64,000 nucleotides of DNA from Falciphora oryzae. Its lineage: Eukaryota > Ascomycota > Sordariomycetes > Magnaporthales > Magnaporthaceae. Position 1 is the first letter of the stretch. Every line of letters starts with the position of its first letter. The position numbers and the translations under genes are program-made. Where the stretch lies: the NCBI GenBank assembly GCA_000733355.1, contig JNVV01000057.1:62001-126000 (forward strand), given 5' to 3'. This document shows positions 1 to 13,333 of the stretch, piece by piece. A model generated the notes under the pieces. That model did not search any database. It saw only the letters and a list, made by a program, of their open reading frames with translations, and was not told the DNA's origin.

Positions 1-3000
1 GGGTTTTATCCATACCCATATATCCAGCGACTTTTATATCATATTCGGACTCAAAAACTTCCTTTTGCAAGGCTTCTATTAGCACCTACAATCTTTCCTT
101 ATAATAAAGGAGGCCATCCTCAACTTTTTCACCCTTTTCAAACTTTTAAAAGCGGCCCTGGTATTCGGAATCCGATATACCAGCTTATTTAACTTTGTCA
201 ATAAATTCCGTAGCCCATTTTAAAACTGGAATACTACAAAGCCGGCCTAGGGATAGGAGGAAAAAAGGTGCTCCTTGCGGCAAAACTTTTTCCATAAGGT
301 TATTTCCTTATCCTTCCAAGGCCGAAATTCTTGCTAGGAAGTGTTTTTTTTGCAAAATCGTCGTAATCGGCTAATCCTCACTCCCCTCTTTTTTAAGCTT
401 GTGCTGGGGTAATTTCGACAGCATATCGGCCTTTTCATTTTGCTTTCCTGGCCGGTAGTTAATCATAAACCAATAACCAGCTAGCTGTTATGCCCATTTA
501 GCTTGCCTTCGATTAAAAACTTTAGCCGTTAGGAAATATTCGAGGTTCCGGTGATCCGTATAAACCTTTATCCGGTGCTTCGCCCCTTCGAAGTAATGCC
601 TCCACCTAGCGAAACAGTCGACGACCGCCAAAAGTTCCTTATCGTAAATTTTATAATTGATTTCGGCGGGCGACATTTTGCGTGAATGGAAAGCAACGGG
701 GTGCAGTTTATTGGTTTCGGGGTCCCTTTGGGATAGCACCTTTCCAAAGGCAAAGTCCGAAGCGTTTACCTCGACTTACGCCGGGAGAAACGGATCGAAA
801 TGCCAAAGTATCGGAGGCGAAACGAAAGCGATTTTAAAAGCTTCGAAGGCCTGGTCCATTTCGGGGGTCCATCGCTATTGGTTTTTAGGCAGGGCGTTAG
901 CCGTCGTTATAGGCCTAACGATTCCTAAAAACCCTTTAATAAACCTCCTGTAAAAGTTGGCAAAGCCAATGAACGACTGGGAGTCTTTAAGGCAGTTAGG
1001 GGCCTCCCATTGGATAATAGCATCAACCTTGTCTTTAAATATTGCGATGCCTTCGGGTCCTATTATGTGACTAAAGAACTCGACCTCGTGCACCCCCCAA
1101 ACGCATTTGCAAAGGGCCACGGCCAGGTTGTGTTTGGTAAAGCGGCGAAGCACCTCCTTTACTAAGTTATCGTATTGTTCCTTAGTTTCGGCGTATATTA
1201 AAAGGTTATCTAAATATACAAAAAGCCCGGCATCGATAAGGTCTATAAAGATATGGTTCATTATGCTTTGGAAGGTGGCGGGGGCGTTGATAAGGCTTAT
1301 GGGCATAACCGTGAATTCGAAGATTCCGTATTTGTAACGAAAGGCTGTAAGCCACTCGTGGCCTTTTTTTTATCCAAATTAGGTTAAACTCGGTTTTAAG
1401 GTTAATTTTCGTTTTCCATTTGGCATTCCGAAATCGATTTTGGAGTTCCGTAATAAACGGGATAAAGCACCGAATCGGGATCGTTTTAGCGTTAACGTCC
1501 CTATAGTCGACTACCACCTTTAAAGGATTAAGGGGGTTTTTTTTATGCGAATATAAAAGGCGAACTGTTAGCAGTTTTGCATAGCCTAACCTTGCCGGTT
1601 CGCATATGCTTTTCCAGCTAAGGTTTTAAAACGTCCAGCTCCCTTTGGCTCATTTGGTATAGGGGGCCATGGGTTAATTAAACTCCTTCCTTTAGGTGAA
1701 TTTCGTTGTCCTAAGGCTAATAATCGGGAAAACGGGTAGCGGCCGCTTCCGTTATAATAGGAAGGAACTTTTTAAACTCCTTTAGTACTAATTTGAAACC
1801 GTCCAAATCTGCTTTAGCTATTTCCTTAAGGGAAGGAATGCCGTACCCGTATTTAATAGCCGCAATAATTGCGGGTTCGACCGTTTTTATATCCTCCCGA
1901 AGGCGTAAGCCTTTTAGGAGCCGTAAATCCTATATCTTCCAGGCCCGGGGTTTATTGCATTTCCGGCACTTGTCCGAATCCATGCGGATATCCCGAAGGT
2001 CGCGATCTAATAAACCTAACGGTAGGTGTTGCCTTTGCTATGCGAAAAGTAGGATAACGTCGCAATTTAAATCCGTAGGATTAACTTCGAACGTTTCCGT
2101 AAAATAGTGCGTTTTGTGCCAGAAGGTAACGTTAACCACTAGTTGCTTTCCGGCTTTTAGTTCGACCGCCCCTAAAAAGGTAGTTATAATGCGGGAAATA
2201 GCTTTGTCAACCAAATGCCCTAGAAGCTGTTTGGCTATTTTGTTTAAAATAACCTTCGTATCGCTACCTCCGTCCAAAAGGACCCGAACAGGTATCTCCT
2301 TCGATCCCTTTGCCCGTATATACATACGGAAGATCGGCTTTGCGAGCTCCTTATCCGTTAAAGGCCTTCGGGCAGCAGCGATGGTCGATGGTTGTTAACA
2401 GTCATCGTCCGATTCCAAATTTAATAGTTCGAAAATTCGGGATTTGGTAAGGGCGTTTCCTTCCAGGGCTTTCGAAACGAAGCCGGCGATTTTGGCCTTT
2501 TTAGCCTGTAGCTGTTCCTTTTATTCGTCCGTTGTAAGGCGTTTAGGGATGGATTTAGCTCCGGCCGTTTTTGTAGGTGCAAAAGGAAGTTCTTTGCCGT
2601 TGGTGTCCTTTTTGGCGTAGCATTTTAACATATAGTGCCCTTTTTTTCCGCAGCGCCAGCAGTCGGCTTTAGCCAACTTTCGTGCGTCGATATCGCGTTA
2701 TTCGACCCTTTCGAGTGCCAGTTTGGTCGTAATCCAAACGTTACTTTTTTTATCGGCCTTATCGTTAGCCTTTTTTCCAAAACGGGAGCTTAAGGATGGA
2801 TTTTGGCTTTTGTTTTTAGAGCCTTTACTTTAGCGACGGCCCGCGTTCGAACGCTCCGAAATCGAAACGGGCTCGTTTTTTTCCTTACCCTTCGGGGTTA
2901 GCCCAGGGTCCTGGAGCATAACCTCGTGGATTTTGCCGGCTTCCTGGATTGCAGCAAGGAATTTTTCGTCCGTATCAAGGACTCCTCCGCAACGGGAATA

Positions 3001-5000
3001 TACTAATTTGGTAATTTCTTTTGGAAAGGTGCGGGAAATATGCTCCCTGAATATGACGCCGGACCATTGGACCGCTTCGTTAAGGTTAAGGAGCTTAGTA
3101 AGGTACTGAACGGTATCTCTTTTATATTTAAGCTCCCGCATTTTTTTAGCGTTACGGTGGTGTTCGGTGGCGTCCCGGAAGCGTTCTTGTAGGGCCGCCG
3201 AATAGGCCTGCCAGTTGTTTTCGAATTGTGCGTTTCGAAGGGACCGAAGGCGTTAATAGTGCCAAACTTGTGCGTTTTCCGTAAGTAAGGACCCGACCCA
3301 GTTGACTTTAACTGTATCGTTAGGAAAGCTTTCGACGTAGGTTTCCATATAGGAGGTAACGCGAAGCCACCATGGCCTAAATTTAGCCAGGTCCTTGCCG
3401 TCGTAACTGGGTGGCTTGTTAAGCTGGACTGGGTTGATGACGGCCGTAGGGATCGGACCACGCGGGCGAGCAGTTCCCTATTGGATGGCTTTAATAAGGT
3501 CCCGCAAATCGGGGTCCTTGGAGGCCCGTCCGTTATTTTCGGGGGCATCGTTTTCCGAGGAGGAGTCCGAAGGTTTTGAAGGTTCCGAAGGAATAGCAAT
3601 ATGCTTGGGAGGTTCGTTAGGTGGCCCCTGAAGAGGCCCCTAAAAAAGTTCTCCGAAGCTTCCGGAATGCTTGGGACTTGCCGTTGCGGCTTTGTACTGT
3701 TGTTAGGCAGCGGAAACAATAGCCCAAACTTGTTGCCGTCGGAAGTTATCGGATAATAGGAGGTCCTAAAAACCTTAGCGTAATGATGCCGACGTTTTAA
3801 ACGCCGATTGGGGTAGTGGTTTTTCCGTAAAAAGGACGGGTTCTTCCCTTTTTAAAATGCTTTAACGTGAGCCCGGTGGAAAGGACGACCTTTGGAGGGC
3901 CGAAAGTACCGTAGCTAATTTAAACCGCCTTTTTTATGCCGCAAGTCGCCGGCTTTCCCGTACGGCGTCCTTAACGAGCTGATGCGTTTGGGCTAATATG
4001 CGCCGTTCGGCATTAGTAAAGGCTTTAGGCGATACGTGCTCCTTAGTTAAGAGATTTTGGATTTAGGCATCTTTATTAACAGCCCAATTAGTAACTCCTT
4101 CCTCGAAGGTGGAAAGTCGTGCTTATAGGTTTTGCAAGTGGTTTTATTAAGCCTAAATAACGTCCCGGAGCTAAACTAAAGCCTCCGAACGGATTTGTTG
4201 CTTTTCGGCCAAAATGGCGACCGTGGCCTAAATTTGTTATGCAAATGCCTAACTTTTTCCGATAATCCGTTGCTGGAATGCCTTTTATTAGTCGGCGGAA
4301 GCGATTAAACCTTCTTTATATAAGGAGATGACGGTATTATATGCGTGGGTAATGTGGTCGTAATGGTTCCTAATTTCGCGGATTTATTCCCGATTAGCGA
4401 GGATTTCCTAGCTCACATTTCGGGATAAGGCCGAAATTGCTTCGTACGTACTAATAAATTCCCGCTAGATTTCGGTCATCCAGCCCGGGGGATCTTAAAA
4501 GCGTCCCACGGATATAAAGGCTTATTGTTCAAAGGCTATGCTAAAAGGGGGTGCCGAATACAGGATAAATGCCCCTTAATTGTTAAGCATAGGGGTATTT
4601 TAACGTTTTTCCGGTGCAGACCGGGAGGGGCCTTCGGGGGCTTTTCCGGCCGCTTTTTCAAATTGGGCCGGCATAGTATCGGCAGGTATATCGGAATCGC
4701 TAGGCAAAAAAGGGGATTCCATAGCCGGCATGCTAAAATCGCTTGGTAAGGAAGGAGATGTCGTTACAAACGAGATAAAGGGGTCCGGTTCCTTGTATTC
4801 CTAGGCAAAGTAAAATCCCAAAGGTACAAAAGAGAATTTCCGGCCTCTTTTGGAATCCCGTGGTTTCTCCAAAGCGACTAAAAGGGTAAAACAACCCTCC
4901 TGTATATTCTTTTCGCTTTTACCCGTTCGAAAACTCCGGTAACAATCAAAATGTTTGTAGTATGGCCCCAGGGTTTTATTCGCTAAAGAAAGTAACAGTT
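1..5000 (-). pseudogene. gag-pol of chromovirus copy 2, disrupted
   Basis: Encoded a gag-pol polyprotein for retrotransposition. Visible pieces run right to left. There is a gag region (about 4750-2400) with a CCHC zinc knuckle of the form CWRCGKKGHYMLKC near 2625-2690. A retropepsin-like segment with LLDGGSDTKVI lies at 2038-2325, and reverse transcriptase at about 1520-875. RNase H with the [15 protein letters not shown] block follows at 739-488. The reverse transcriptase active site reads YLDN instead of YxDD, so it is dead. One extra A in an A-run near 1367 shifts the frame between the two halves of the reverse transcriptase. Many in-frame stops are present. The true gag start cannot be fixed because no convincing ATG survives. 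Confidence 0.9.
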
Positions 5001-5094
5001 AGGGCTTGGGGGTACCGATTAACAGGGCCTTTCCAAAGCTTAGGAGGAAAGATAGTAAAGCTTCCGTTAGGGGGCAGAGCGTAAAAAGATTATT

Positions 5095-5389
5095 TGTAAC
5101 AAAGGGTTAAAAACGGCTTAGAAAAAAAATCTCTAAATTGCAGATAATCTTTCTATAGGCTCAAAAGATGCTTAAGGAGGAAGGAATCTTTCGTAAAGGA
5201 TATAGGAGATGGCAGGGTTTATATAAACCTTTTGTAATCCGTGCGAAGTATTAAGTACATGATTCACACTGCCTTTCGACCTTCACCGCTTAGCCTTAGG
5301 GCCGTTAACCGCCTATGCGGGTCTTCGAACCTCCGTGAGGCCGACTCGTGATGCCGACTAGTTAGGTCCACGGGTTCTTCCGTGTGACA
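5095..5389 (-). repeat. 5' LTR of chromovirus copy 2 (295 bp)
   Basis: On the + strand this begins TGTAACA and ends CCGTGTGACA. It is therefore the reverse complement of the TGTTACA...TGTTACA LTR seen at 6646-6940, with the same 295-bp length. It contains the TATATAAA-type promoter core in reverse. Confidence 0.93.
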
Positions 5390-6645
5390 ACGGGTGAAAG
5401 CGAAAAGAATATACAAAAGGGTCGTTTCACCCTCTCAATCGCCCTAAAGAAACTACGAGATTCCAAAAAAGGCCGGAAATTCTCCCTTATACCTTTAGGA
5501 TTTTACGCTGCCCAAAAATACAAAGAACCGAACCCCCTCATCTCGTTTGCAACGATATCTCCTTCCCTACCAAGCGATTTTAGCATGCCGGCTATAAAAT
5601 CCCCTTTTTTACCTAGCGATTCCGGTATACCTGCTGATACCATACCGGCTTAATTTGAAAAAGCGGCCGGAAAAGCCCCCGAAAGCCCCTCCCGGTTTGC
5701 ACCGGAAAAACGTTAAAATACCCCTATGCTCGACGATTAAAAGGTATTTATCCTGTATTTGGCACCCCCTTTCAATATAGCCTTCGAACAACAAGCCCTT
5801 ATATCCGTAAAACGCTTTTAAAATCCCCCGGGCTAGATGATTGAAATCCAACAGGAATTTATCAATACGCACGAAGCAATTTCGGCCCTATCCCGAAATA
5901 TAAGCCAGGAAATCCTCGCCGATCGGGAATAAATCCGCGAAATCAGGACCTATTACGACCACATCACCCACGCATACAATACCGTCGTTTTTTTATATAA
6001 GGAAAGCTTAATCGCTTCCGCCGATTAACAAAAGGCATTCCGGTAACGGATTATCGGAAAAAGCTAGGCATTTGCATAATAAATCTAGGCCACGGTTGCC
6101 ACTTTGGCCGAAAAGTAACAAACCCGTTCGGAGGCTTTAATTTAGCTTTAGGACGTTACTTGGGCTTAACAAAACCACCTGCAAAACCTACAGGCACGAC
6201 TTTCCACCTTCGAAAAAAGAGTTTCCAACTAGGCCGTTAATAAAAATGCCCAAATCTAAAATCTCCTAACCAAAAAGCATATTTCGCCCGAAACCTTTAC
6301 TAAAGCCAAACGACGCATATTAGCCCAAACTTACCAGTTTGTTAAGGACGCCGTACGGGAAAGTTGGCGATTTGCGGCATAAAAAAAGCGGCTTAGATTA
6401 GTTACGGTACTTTCAGCCTTCCAAAAGTCGTCCCTTCCACCGGGCTCCCGTTAAAGCATTCCAAAAAGGGAAGAACCCGTCCTTTCCACGGAAAAACCCT
6501 TGCCCCAATCGGCGCTTAAAACGTCAGCATTATTACGCTAGGGCTTTTAAAACCTCCTATCGTTTAATAATTTCCAACGGCAACAAATTCGAGCTATTGC
6601 CTTCGCTGCCTAACAACAGTACAAGGCCGCTACGGCAAATCCTAG
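5390..6645 (+). mobile_element. Chromovirus copy 1 (oldest), left fragment: gag region
   Basis: Sequence colinear with 7109-8370 of the complete copy. It encodes the N-terminal gag part, including the coiled-coil-like stretch beginning MTEIQREF, here with stops. It starts abruptly in mid gag because copy 2 is inserted on its left. It stops at CCTAG (6641-6645), where copy 3 is inserted. The element continues at 13629. Its 5' LTR must lie left of the window. Confidence 0.88.
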
Positions 6646-6940
6646 TGTTACACGGAAGAACCCGTGGACCTAACTAGTCGGCATCACGAGTCGGCCTCAC
6701 GGAGGGTCGAAGACCCGCATAGGCGGTTAACGGCTTTAAGGCCAAGCGGTAAAGGTCGGAAGGCAGTGTGAATCATGTACTCGATACTTCGCACGGATCA
6801 CAAAAGGTCTATATAAACCCTGCCATCTCCTATGTCCTTTACGAAAGATTCCTTCCTCCTCAAGCATCTTTTGAGCCCATAGAAAGATTATCTGCAATCT
6901 AGAGATTCTTTTTCCAAACCGTTTTTAACCCTTTGTTACA
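6646..6940 (+). repeat. 5' LTR of copy 3
   Basis: 295 bp, TGTTACACGG...CCCTTTGTTACA, matching the 3' LTR at 13334-13628 in length and termini. It carries the retroelement promoter: a TATATAAA-like box at about 6820-6827. It also carries the short segment TAGAAAGATTAT (6880-6891), which is complementary to the sequence just after the LTR. Confidence 0.95.
6820..6827 (+). promoter_or_regulatory. LTR TATA box
   Basis: TATATAAA-type box conserved in the copies of this LTR (for example GTTTATATAAACC), with the expected position upstream of a short R-U5. It is the probable core promoter of the retroelement. Confidence 0.6.
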
Positions 6941-6956
6941 AATAATCTTTCTACGC
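6941..6956 (+). promoter_or_regulatory. Primer binding site, apparently self-primed
   Basis: The bases directly after the 5' LTR read AATAATCTTTCTACGC. Twelve of them (ATAATCTTTCTA) are the exact reverse complement of TAGAAAGATTAT at 6880-6891 inside the LTR. In Tf1/sushi-type chromoviruses the 5' end of the element's own RNA, instead of a tRNA, folds onto this site to prime minus-strand DNA. The match fits that mechanism, with a transcription start near 6880, about 60 bases after the TATA box. The same site is intact beside the 5' LTR of the copy at 21975-28971 and altered by one base in copy 2. Confidence 0.7.
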
Positions 6957-7039
6957 TTTGCCCCCTAACGGAAGCCTCACTATCTTTCCTCCTAAGCTTT
7001 GGAAAGGCCCTGTTAATCGGTACCCCTAAGCCCCAACTG

Positions 7040-10000
7040 TTGCTTTTTTTAGCGAATAAAACCCTGGGGCCACACCACAAACATTTTAACTGTTACCGGT
7101 GTTTTCGAACGGGTAAAAGCGAAAAGAATATACAGGAAGGTCGTTTTACCCTTTTAATCGCCCTGGAGAAACCACGGGATTCCAAAAGAGGCCGGAAATT
7201 CTCCCTTATACCTTTGGGATTTTACGCTGCCTAGGAATATAAGGAACCGGATTTTTTCATTTCGTCAGTAACGATATCTTTTTCTTTACGAAGCGATTTT
7301 AGCATGCCGGTTGTGGAATCCCTTTTTTTGCCTAGCGATTCCGATATACCTGCCGATACTATGCCGGCCCAATTTGAAAAAGCGGCCGGAAAAGCCCCCG
7401 AAGGTTCCTCCCGGTCTGCACCGAGAGAACGTTAAGATACACCTATGCTCGACGATTAAGGGGCACTTATCCTGTATTCGGCACCCCCTTTTAGCATGGC
7501 CCTCGAATAACAAGCCCTTATATCCGTAGGACGCCTTCAGGATCCCCCGGGCTGGATGACTGAAATCCAGCGGGAATTTATTAGTACGTACGAAGCAATT
7601 TCGGCCCTATCCCGAAATGTGAGCCAGGAAATCCTCGCCGATTGGGAACAAATCCGCGAAATTAGGACCTATTACGACCACATCACCCACGCGTACAATA
7701 CCATCGTTTCTTTATATAAGAAAGGCCTAATCGCTTCCGCCAACCAACAAAAGGCATTCCGGCAACGGATTATCGGAAAAAGCCAGGCATTTGCATAATA
7801 AGTTTGGGTTACGATTGCCACTTTGGCCGAAGAGCAACAAACCCGTTCGGAGGCCTTAGTTCAGCTCCGGGACGTTACTCGGGCTTAATAAAACCATTTG
7901 CAAAACCTATAAGTACGACTTTCCACTTTCGAAGAGGGAGTTACTAATTGGGCCGTCGATAAGGATGCCCAGATCCAGGATTTCTTAACCAAAGAGCACG
8001 TATTGCCCGAAGCTTTTACTAATGCCGAACGACGCATATTGGCTTAAACTTACTAGCTTGTTAAGGACGCCGTACGGGAAAGCCGGCGATTTGCGGCACA
8101 AAGAAAGCGGCTTAAATCAGCCACGATACTTTCGGCCCTCCAAAGGTCGTCCTTTCCACCGGGCTTACGTCAAAGCACTCCAGTAAAGGACGAACCCGTT
8201 CCTTCCACGGAGAAACCGCTACCCCAATCGGCGTTTAAAACGTCGGCATTATCACGCCAGGGCCTTTAGGACCCCCTATCGTCCGATAACCTCCGACGGC
8301 AACAAGTTCGGGCTACTGCCTTCGCTGCCTAACAATAGTACAGGGCCGCAACGGCAGGTCCTAGGCACTCCGGAAGCTTCGGAGAACTTCCTTAGGGGCT
8401 TTCCCAGGGGCCACTTAACGAAACCCCCGAGCATATTGCTTTAGAACCTTTAGAACCCTCGGACTCCTCCTCGGACGGCGATGCCCCCGAAAATAACAAA
8501 CGGACCCCTAAGGACCCCGATTTGCGGGATTTTATTAAAGCCATCCAATAGGGAACTGCTCGCCCGCGTGGTCCGATCCCTACAGCCGTTATCAACCCAG
8601 TCCAGCTTAATAAGCCCCCCAGTTACGACGGCAAGGACCTGGCCAAATTTAGGCTATGGTGGCTTCGCGTTACCTCCTATATAAAAACCTACGTCGAAAG
8701 CTTTCCTAACGATACCGTTAAAATTAACTGGGTCGGGTCCCTACTTACGGAAAACGCACAAGTTTGGCACCATCAACGCCTTCGGTCCCTTCGAAGCGCG
8801 CAATTTGAAAATAACTAACGGGCCTATTCGGCGGCCCTATAGGAACGCTTCCGGGACGCCACCAAACACCACCGCAACGCCAAAAAGATAAGGGAGTTTA
8901 GGTATAAAGGAGACACCGTTTAGTACCTTACTGAACTTTTCAACCTTAACGAAGCGGTGTAATAGTCGGGCGTTATGTTTAAAAAGCACATTTCCCGCAC
9001 CCTCCCAAAAAAAATTACCAAATTGGTATATTCCCGTTGCGAAGGAGTTCTTAATACGGACGAAAAATTCCTCGCCGCAATTTAAGAAACCGGCAAAATC
9101 TACGAGGTTATGCTCCAAAACCCTGGGCTAACCCCGAAGGATAAAGGAAAAAACGAGCCCGTTTCGACTTCGGAGCGCTCGAACGCGGGCCGTCGCCAAA
9201 GCAAAGGCTCCAAAAACAAAAGCCAAAATCCATCCTTAAGCTCCCGTTCCGGAAAGAAAGCTAACGATAAAGCCGACAAAAAGAGTAACGTTTGGACTAC
9301 GACCAAACTAGCACTTGAAGGGGTTAAATAACGCGATATCGACGCACGAAAGTTGGCTAAAGCCGACTGCTGGCGCTGCGGAAAAGAAGGGCACCATACG
9401 TTAGAATGCTACGCCAAAAAGGACACCAACGGCAAGGAACTTCCTCTTACACCTGCAAAAACGGCCGGTGCCAAATCTATCCTTAAACGCCCGGCAACGG
9501 ACGAATAGGAGGAACAGCTACAGGCAAAAAGGGCTAAAATCGCCGGCTTCGCTTCGGAAGCCCCGAGCGAACCCCGAATCTTTAAATTATCAGATTCGGA
9601 ATCGGACGACGACTGTTGACAACCATCGACCATCGCTGCCACCCGGATTAGAAGGCCCCTAACAGATAGGGAGCTCGCAAAGCCGATTTTCCGTATGTAT
9701 ATACGAGCGAAGGGATCGAAAGAGATACCTGTCCGGGTCCTTTTAAACGGAGGCAGCGATACGAAGGTCATATCGGACAAAATAGCCAAGCAACTCCCGG
9801 GTCACCTGGTTGACAGAGCTATCCCTCGCGTGATGACCTCCTTTTTAAGGAAAATCGAACCAGAGGCCGGAAAGCAACTAGTTGTCGACGTTACCCTCCG
9901 GCACAAAACGCACTATTCCATAAAAACGTTCGAAGTTAGTCCTACGGATCCAGATTGCGACGTTATCCTACCCTTCGCATAGCAAAGGCAACACCCACCG

Positions 10001-13000
10001 TTAGGTTTATTAGATCGCGACTTTCGGGATATCCGGATGGATTCGGACAAGTGCCGGAAGTGCAACAAGCCCCGGGCCCGAAAGCCGCCGGATTTACGGC
10101 CACTTAAAGGCTTACGCCTTCGGGAAAATATAAAAACAGTTGAGCTTGCGACTATTGCCGCCATTAAGTACGGGCATGGTATTCCTTCCCCTAAGGAAGT
10201 GGCTAAAGCAAATTCAAACGGCCTCGAATCGGTACCAAAGGAATTTAAGGAATTCCTTCCTATTATAACGGAAGCGGCCGCTATACGCTTTCCCGATCAT
10301 TAGCCCTAGGACCACGAAATTCACTTAAAAAAAGGAGCCCAATTAACCCATAAACCCTTATACCAAATAAGCTAAAAGGAGCTGGACGTTTTAAAGCTTT
10401 GGCTGGGAAAGCATATGCGAACCGGCAAAATTAGGCCATGCAAAACTGCCAATAGTTCGCCCCTTATATTCGCACAAAAAAAAAACCCCTTTAATCCTTT
10501 AAAGGTAGTGGTCGACTATAAGGACGTTAACGCTAAAACGATCCCGATTCGGTACCCCATCCCGCTCATTACGGAGCTTTAGGATCGATTTCGAAATGCC
10601 AAATGGATAACGAAAATCGACCTTAAAACCGGGTTTAACCTAATTCGAATAAAAGAAGGCCACGAATAGCTTACAGCCTTTCGTTACAAATACGGAATCT
10701 TCGAATTCACGGTTATGCCCATAAGCCTTATCAACGCCCCCGCCACCTTCCAAAGCATAATGAACCATATCTTTATGGACCTTATCGATGCCGGGCTCTT
10801 TGTATATTTGGATAACCTCCTAATATACGCCGAAACCAAAGAAAAACACGATAGCTTGGTGAAAGAGGTGCTTCGCCGCCTTACTAAGCATAACTTGGCC
10901 GTAGCCCCTCGCAAATGCGTTTAGGGGGTGCACGAAGTCGAATTCCTTAGTTACATAATAGGACCCGACGGCATCGCAATATCCAAAGATAAAGTGGACG
11001 CCATTGTGCAATAAAAAGCCCCCAAATGCCTTAAAAATTCCCAATCCTTTATTAGCTTTGCCAACTTTTACAAAAGGTTTATTAAAGGGTTTTTTAAAAT
11101 CGTTAAGCCTATAACGACGGCTAACGCCCTGCCAAAAAACCAATGGCGATGGACCCCCGAAATGGACCAGGCCTTCAAAGCTCTTAAAATCGCTTTCGTT
11201 TCGCCTCCGATACTCCGGCATTTCAATCCGTTTCTCCCGGCGCAAGTCGAGGTAAACGCTTCGGACTTTGCCTTTGGAAAGGTGCTATCCCAAAAGGACC
11301 CCGAAACCAACAAACTGCACCCCGTTGCCTTCCATTCGCGCAAAATGTCACCCGCCGAAATCAATTATAAAATCCACGATAAAAAACTTTTGGCGGTCGT
11401 CAACTATTTCGCTAAGTAAAAGCATTACCTCGAAAGGGCAAAGCACCGGATAAAGGTTTATACGGATTACCGGAACCTCGAATATTTCCTAACGGCTAAA
11501 ATCTTTAATCAAAAGCAAGCCAAATAGGCACAACAGCTGGCTAGTTATTGGTTTATAATTAATTACCGGCCAAAAAAGCAAAATAAAAAGGCTAATATAC
11601 TATCGAAATTACCCCAGCACAAACCTAAAAAAGGGGGGAATAAAAATTAGCCAATTACAACGATCCTGCAAAAAAAACACTTCCTAACAAAAATTTCGGC
11701 CCTGGAAGGACAAAAAAATAACCCTATAAAAGAAGCTTTGCCGCAAAGAGCACCTTCTTTCCTCCTATCCCTAAGCCGGCTTTGCAATATTCCAATCTAA
11801 AATGGGCTACGGAATTTACTAACAAAGTTAAACAAACTGGTATATCGGATTCCGAATACTAGGGCCGCTTCCAAAAGCCCGAAAAGGGTGAAAAAGTTAA
11901 GGATAGCCTCCTTTATCATAAAGAAAAACTGTGGGTGCCAACGGAGGCCCTGCAAAAAAAAATCCTCGAGTCTAAACATGATACAAAAGTCGCTAGACAT
12001 ATAGGTATGGATAAAACCCTCGAATTAATTACTCGGCACTTTTAATGGCCCAATATCGAAGCAAAAATCCGGGAATACGTAAGGGGATACCTGGAGTGCT
12101 AACGCAATAAGGCCCTAAAGCATGCCCCCTTTGGACCCCTACAACCTATAAAGCTGCATTACCAGCCCTGGAAAACGGTAGCCATAAACTTCATTACGGA
12201 CCTCCCTTTAAGCGATAGGTGCGATTCAATCTAAGTAATGGTAAACCCCTTTACCAAAATGGCGCATTTCGTCCCCCTTAAAATCGAAGGTAAAAAATCG
12301 GATAATCTTATCCGCATTTTCGCCAAAAAATACTAGCGACTGCACGGTATGCCCCTAAATATCATCTTTAATAAGGATTCCAAATTTACAAGCCATTTGT
12401 GGAAAGATTTCCTCCGTCTGGTAAGCATAAAACTAAAAATAAACACTACCTTCCATCCCCAAACGGATAAACAAACCGAAAAGCTTAACTAAAACCTAAA
12501 AACCTACCTTAAGTCCTTTGTAAACTACGAAATAACCGATTAGGTTAAACTGTTACCTACGGCGGAATTTGCTTATAATAATACATCCTCGGCAAATACT
12601 TCCATTACCCCCTTTTTCGCCAACTACGGGTATCACCCAGCTTCCAATAATCCCCCTTTCCCAAAACAAATACGCAATCCAACAAGCCAACTTTACCGGC
12701 ACTAAATAACCCAAATGCACGAAAAAGCTAAACGGCACCTCGAAAAAGCCCGGGAACGGATAAAGCATTAGGCCGACAAAAAAAAAAGCCCTTCGCCGGT
12801 CTTTACCAAAAAACAGCTTGTTATACTAAACGCCCGGCACATAAAAACCCGTCGCCCTACTAAAAAACTCGATGCCAAAATGCTCGGGCCCTTCCAAATC
12901 CTTAAAGTTATTTCTCCCACGGCGGTACGGCTAGCTTTGCTTAAAACCTGGAAAATCTATAACGCTTTCCACATATCCCTTATCGAGCCCTACCGCTCTA

Positions 13001-13315
13001 GCATTTAGGCACGACCTAACCCTAACCAGGTACTGCAAGAAGCCCTTTCGGTTGTAGGAAATTTCGTTATAAAAAAGGTTATGGGTTCTATAGATATAGG
13101 AGGAAAGGTTCGTTACTTTGTCCGGTGGGAGGATTACTTACGCAAAAAGGACTGGACGTAAAAACCTTAGGAGCATTTCGATACCGACGGATTTAAGCAG
13201 CACGTTATTACTTTTTATCGGCTTAACCCCGATAAACCTAGGGACCCCCGCGTGCCATAAGATATAGGTACGGCCGCATCCCTTAAACGGGCCTCGGAAG
13301 GTTTCGAAACGCGCC
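7040..13315 (+). pseudogene. gag-pol polyprotein of copy 3, disrupted
   Basis: One continuous reading frame carries all domains, broken only by RIP stops. Gag runs from about 7040 to 9610, with a coiled-coil-like block starting MTEIQREF (7556) and an intact CCHC knuckle CWRCGKEGHHTLEC near 9367. A retropepsin-like segment (9695-9982) has LLNGGSDTKVI, the first Asp now Asn. Reverse transcriptase (about 10490-11080) has YLDN for YxDD. RNase H is at 11160-11560. Integrase (about 11960-12900) has its first catalytic Asp changed (INFITDLP) and one zinc-ligand Cys turned to Tyr. The C-terminal chromodomain (about 13050-13195) reads VRYFVRWEDYL. Gag and pol in one frame implies processing without a frameshift. 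The true start codon is unresolved. Confidence 0.92.
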
Positions 13316-13317
13316 TT

Positions 13318-13333
13318 AGGAAAAGGAGGATAG
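13318..13333 (+). other. Polypurine tract of copy 3
   Basis: AGGAAAAGGAGGATAG immediately before the 3' LTR. Purine-rich runs in this position prime plus-strand DNA synthesis in LTR retrotransposons. Confidence 0.75.

Larger units (their letters stand above)
1..5389 (-). mobile_element. Ty3/gypsy chromovirus copy 2 (RIP-degraded, cut by window edge)
   Basis: LTR retrotransposon on the minus strand. Its 5' LTR is at 5095-5389, and the internal region reads leftward through gag, protease, reverse transcriptase, RNase H and the start of integrase before the window ends. The rest of integrase, the chromodomain and the 3' LTR lie outside. It is inserted in a + strand copy of the same family, which resumes at 5390. 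The predicted 5-bp target duplication on this side is ACGGG (5390-5394); the other side cannot be seen. Stop codons are frequent and nearly all fit TGG or CAA/CAG turned into stops, as RIP produces. Confidence 0.93.

Noticed and set aside
3003..3719. 238-codon minus-strand frame in copy 2 as a separate gene
   Set aside because: It is an alternative frame of the gag region; the frame with conserved gag sequence in other copies is different.
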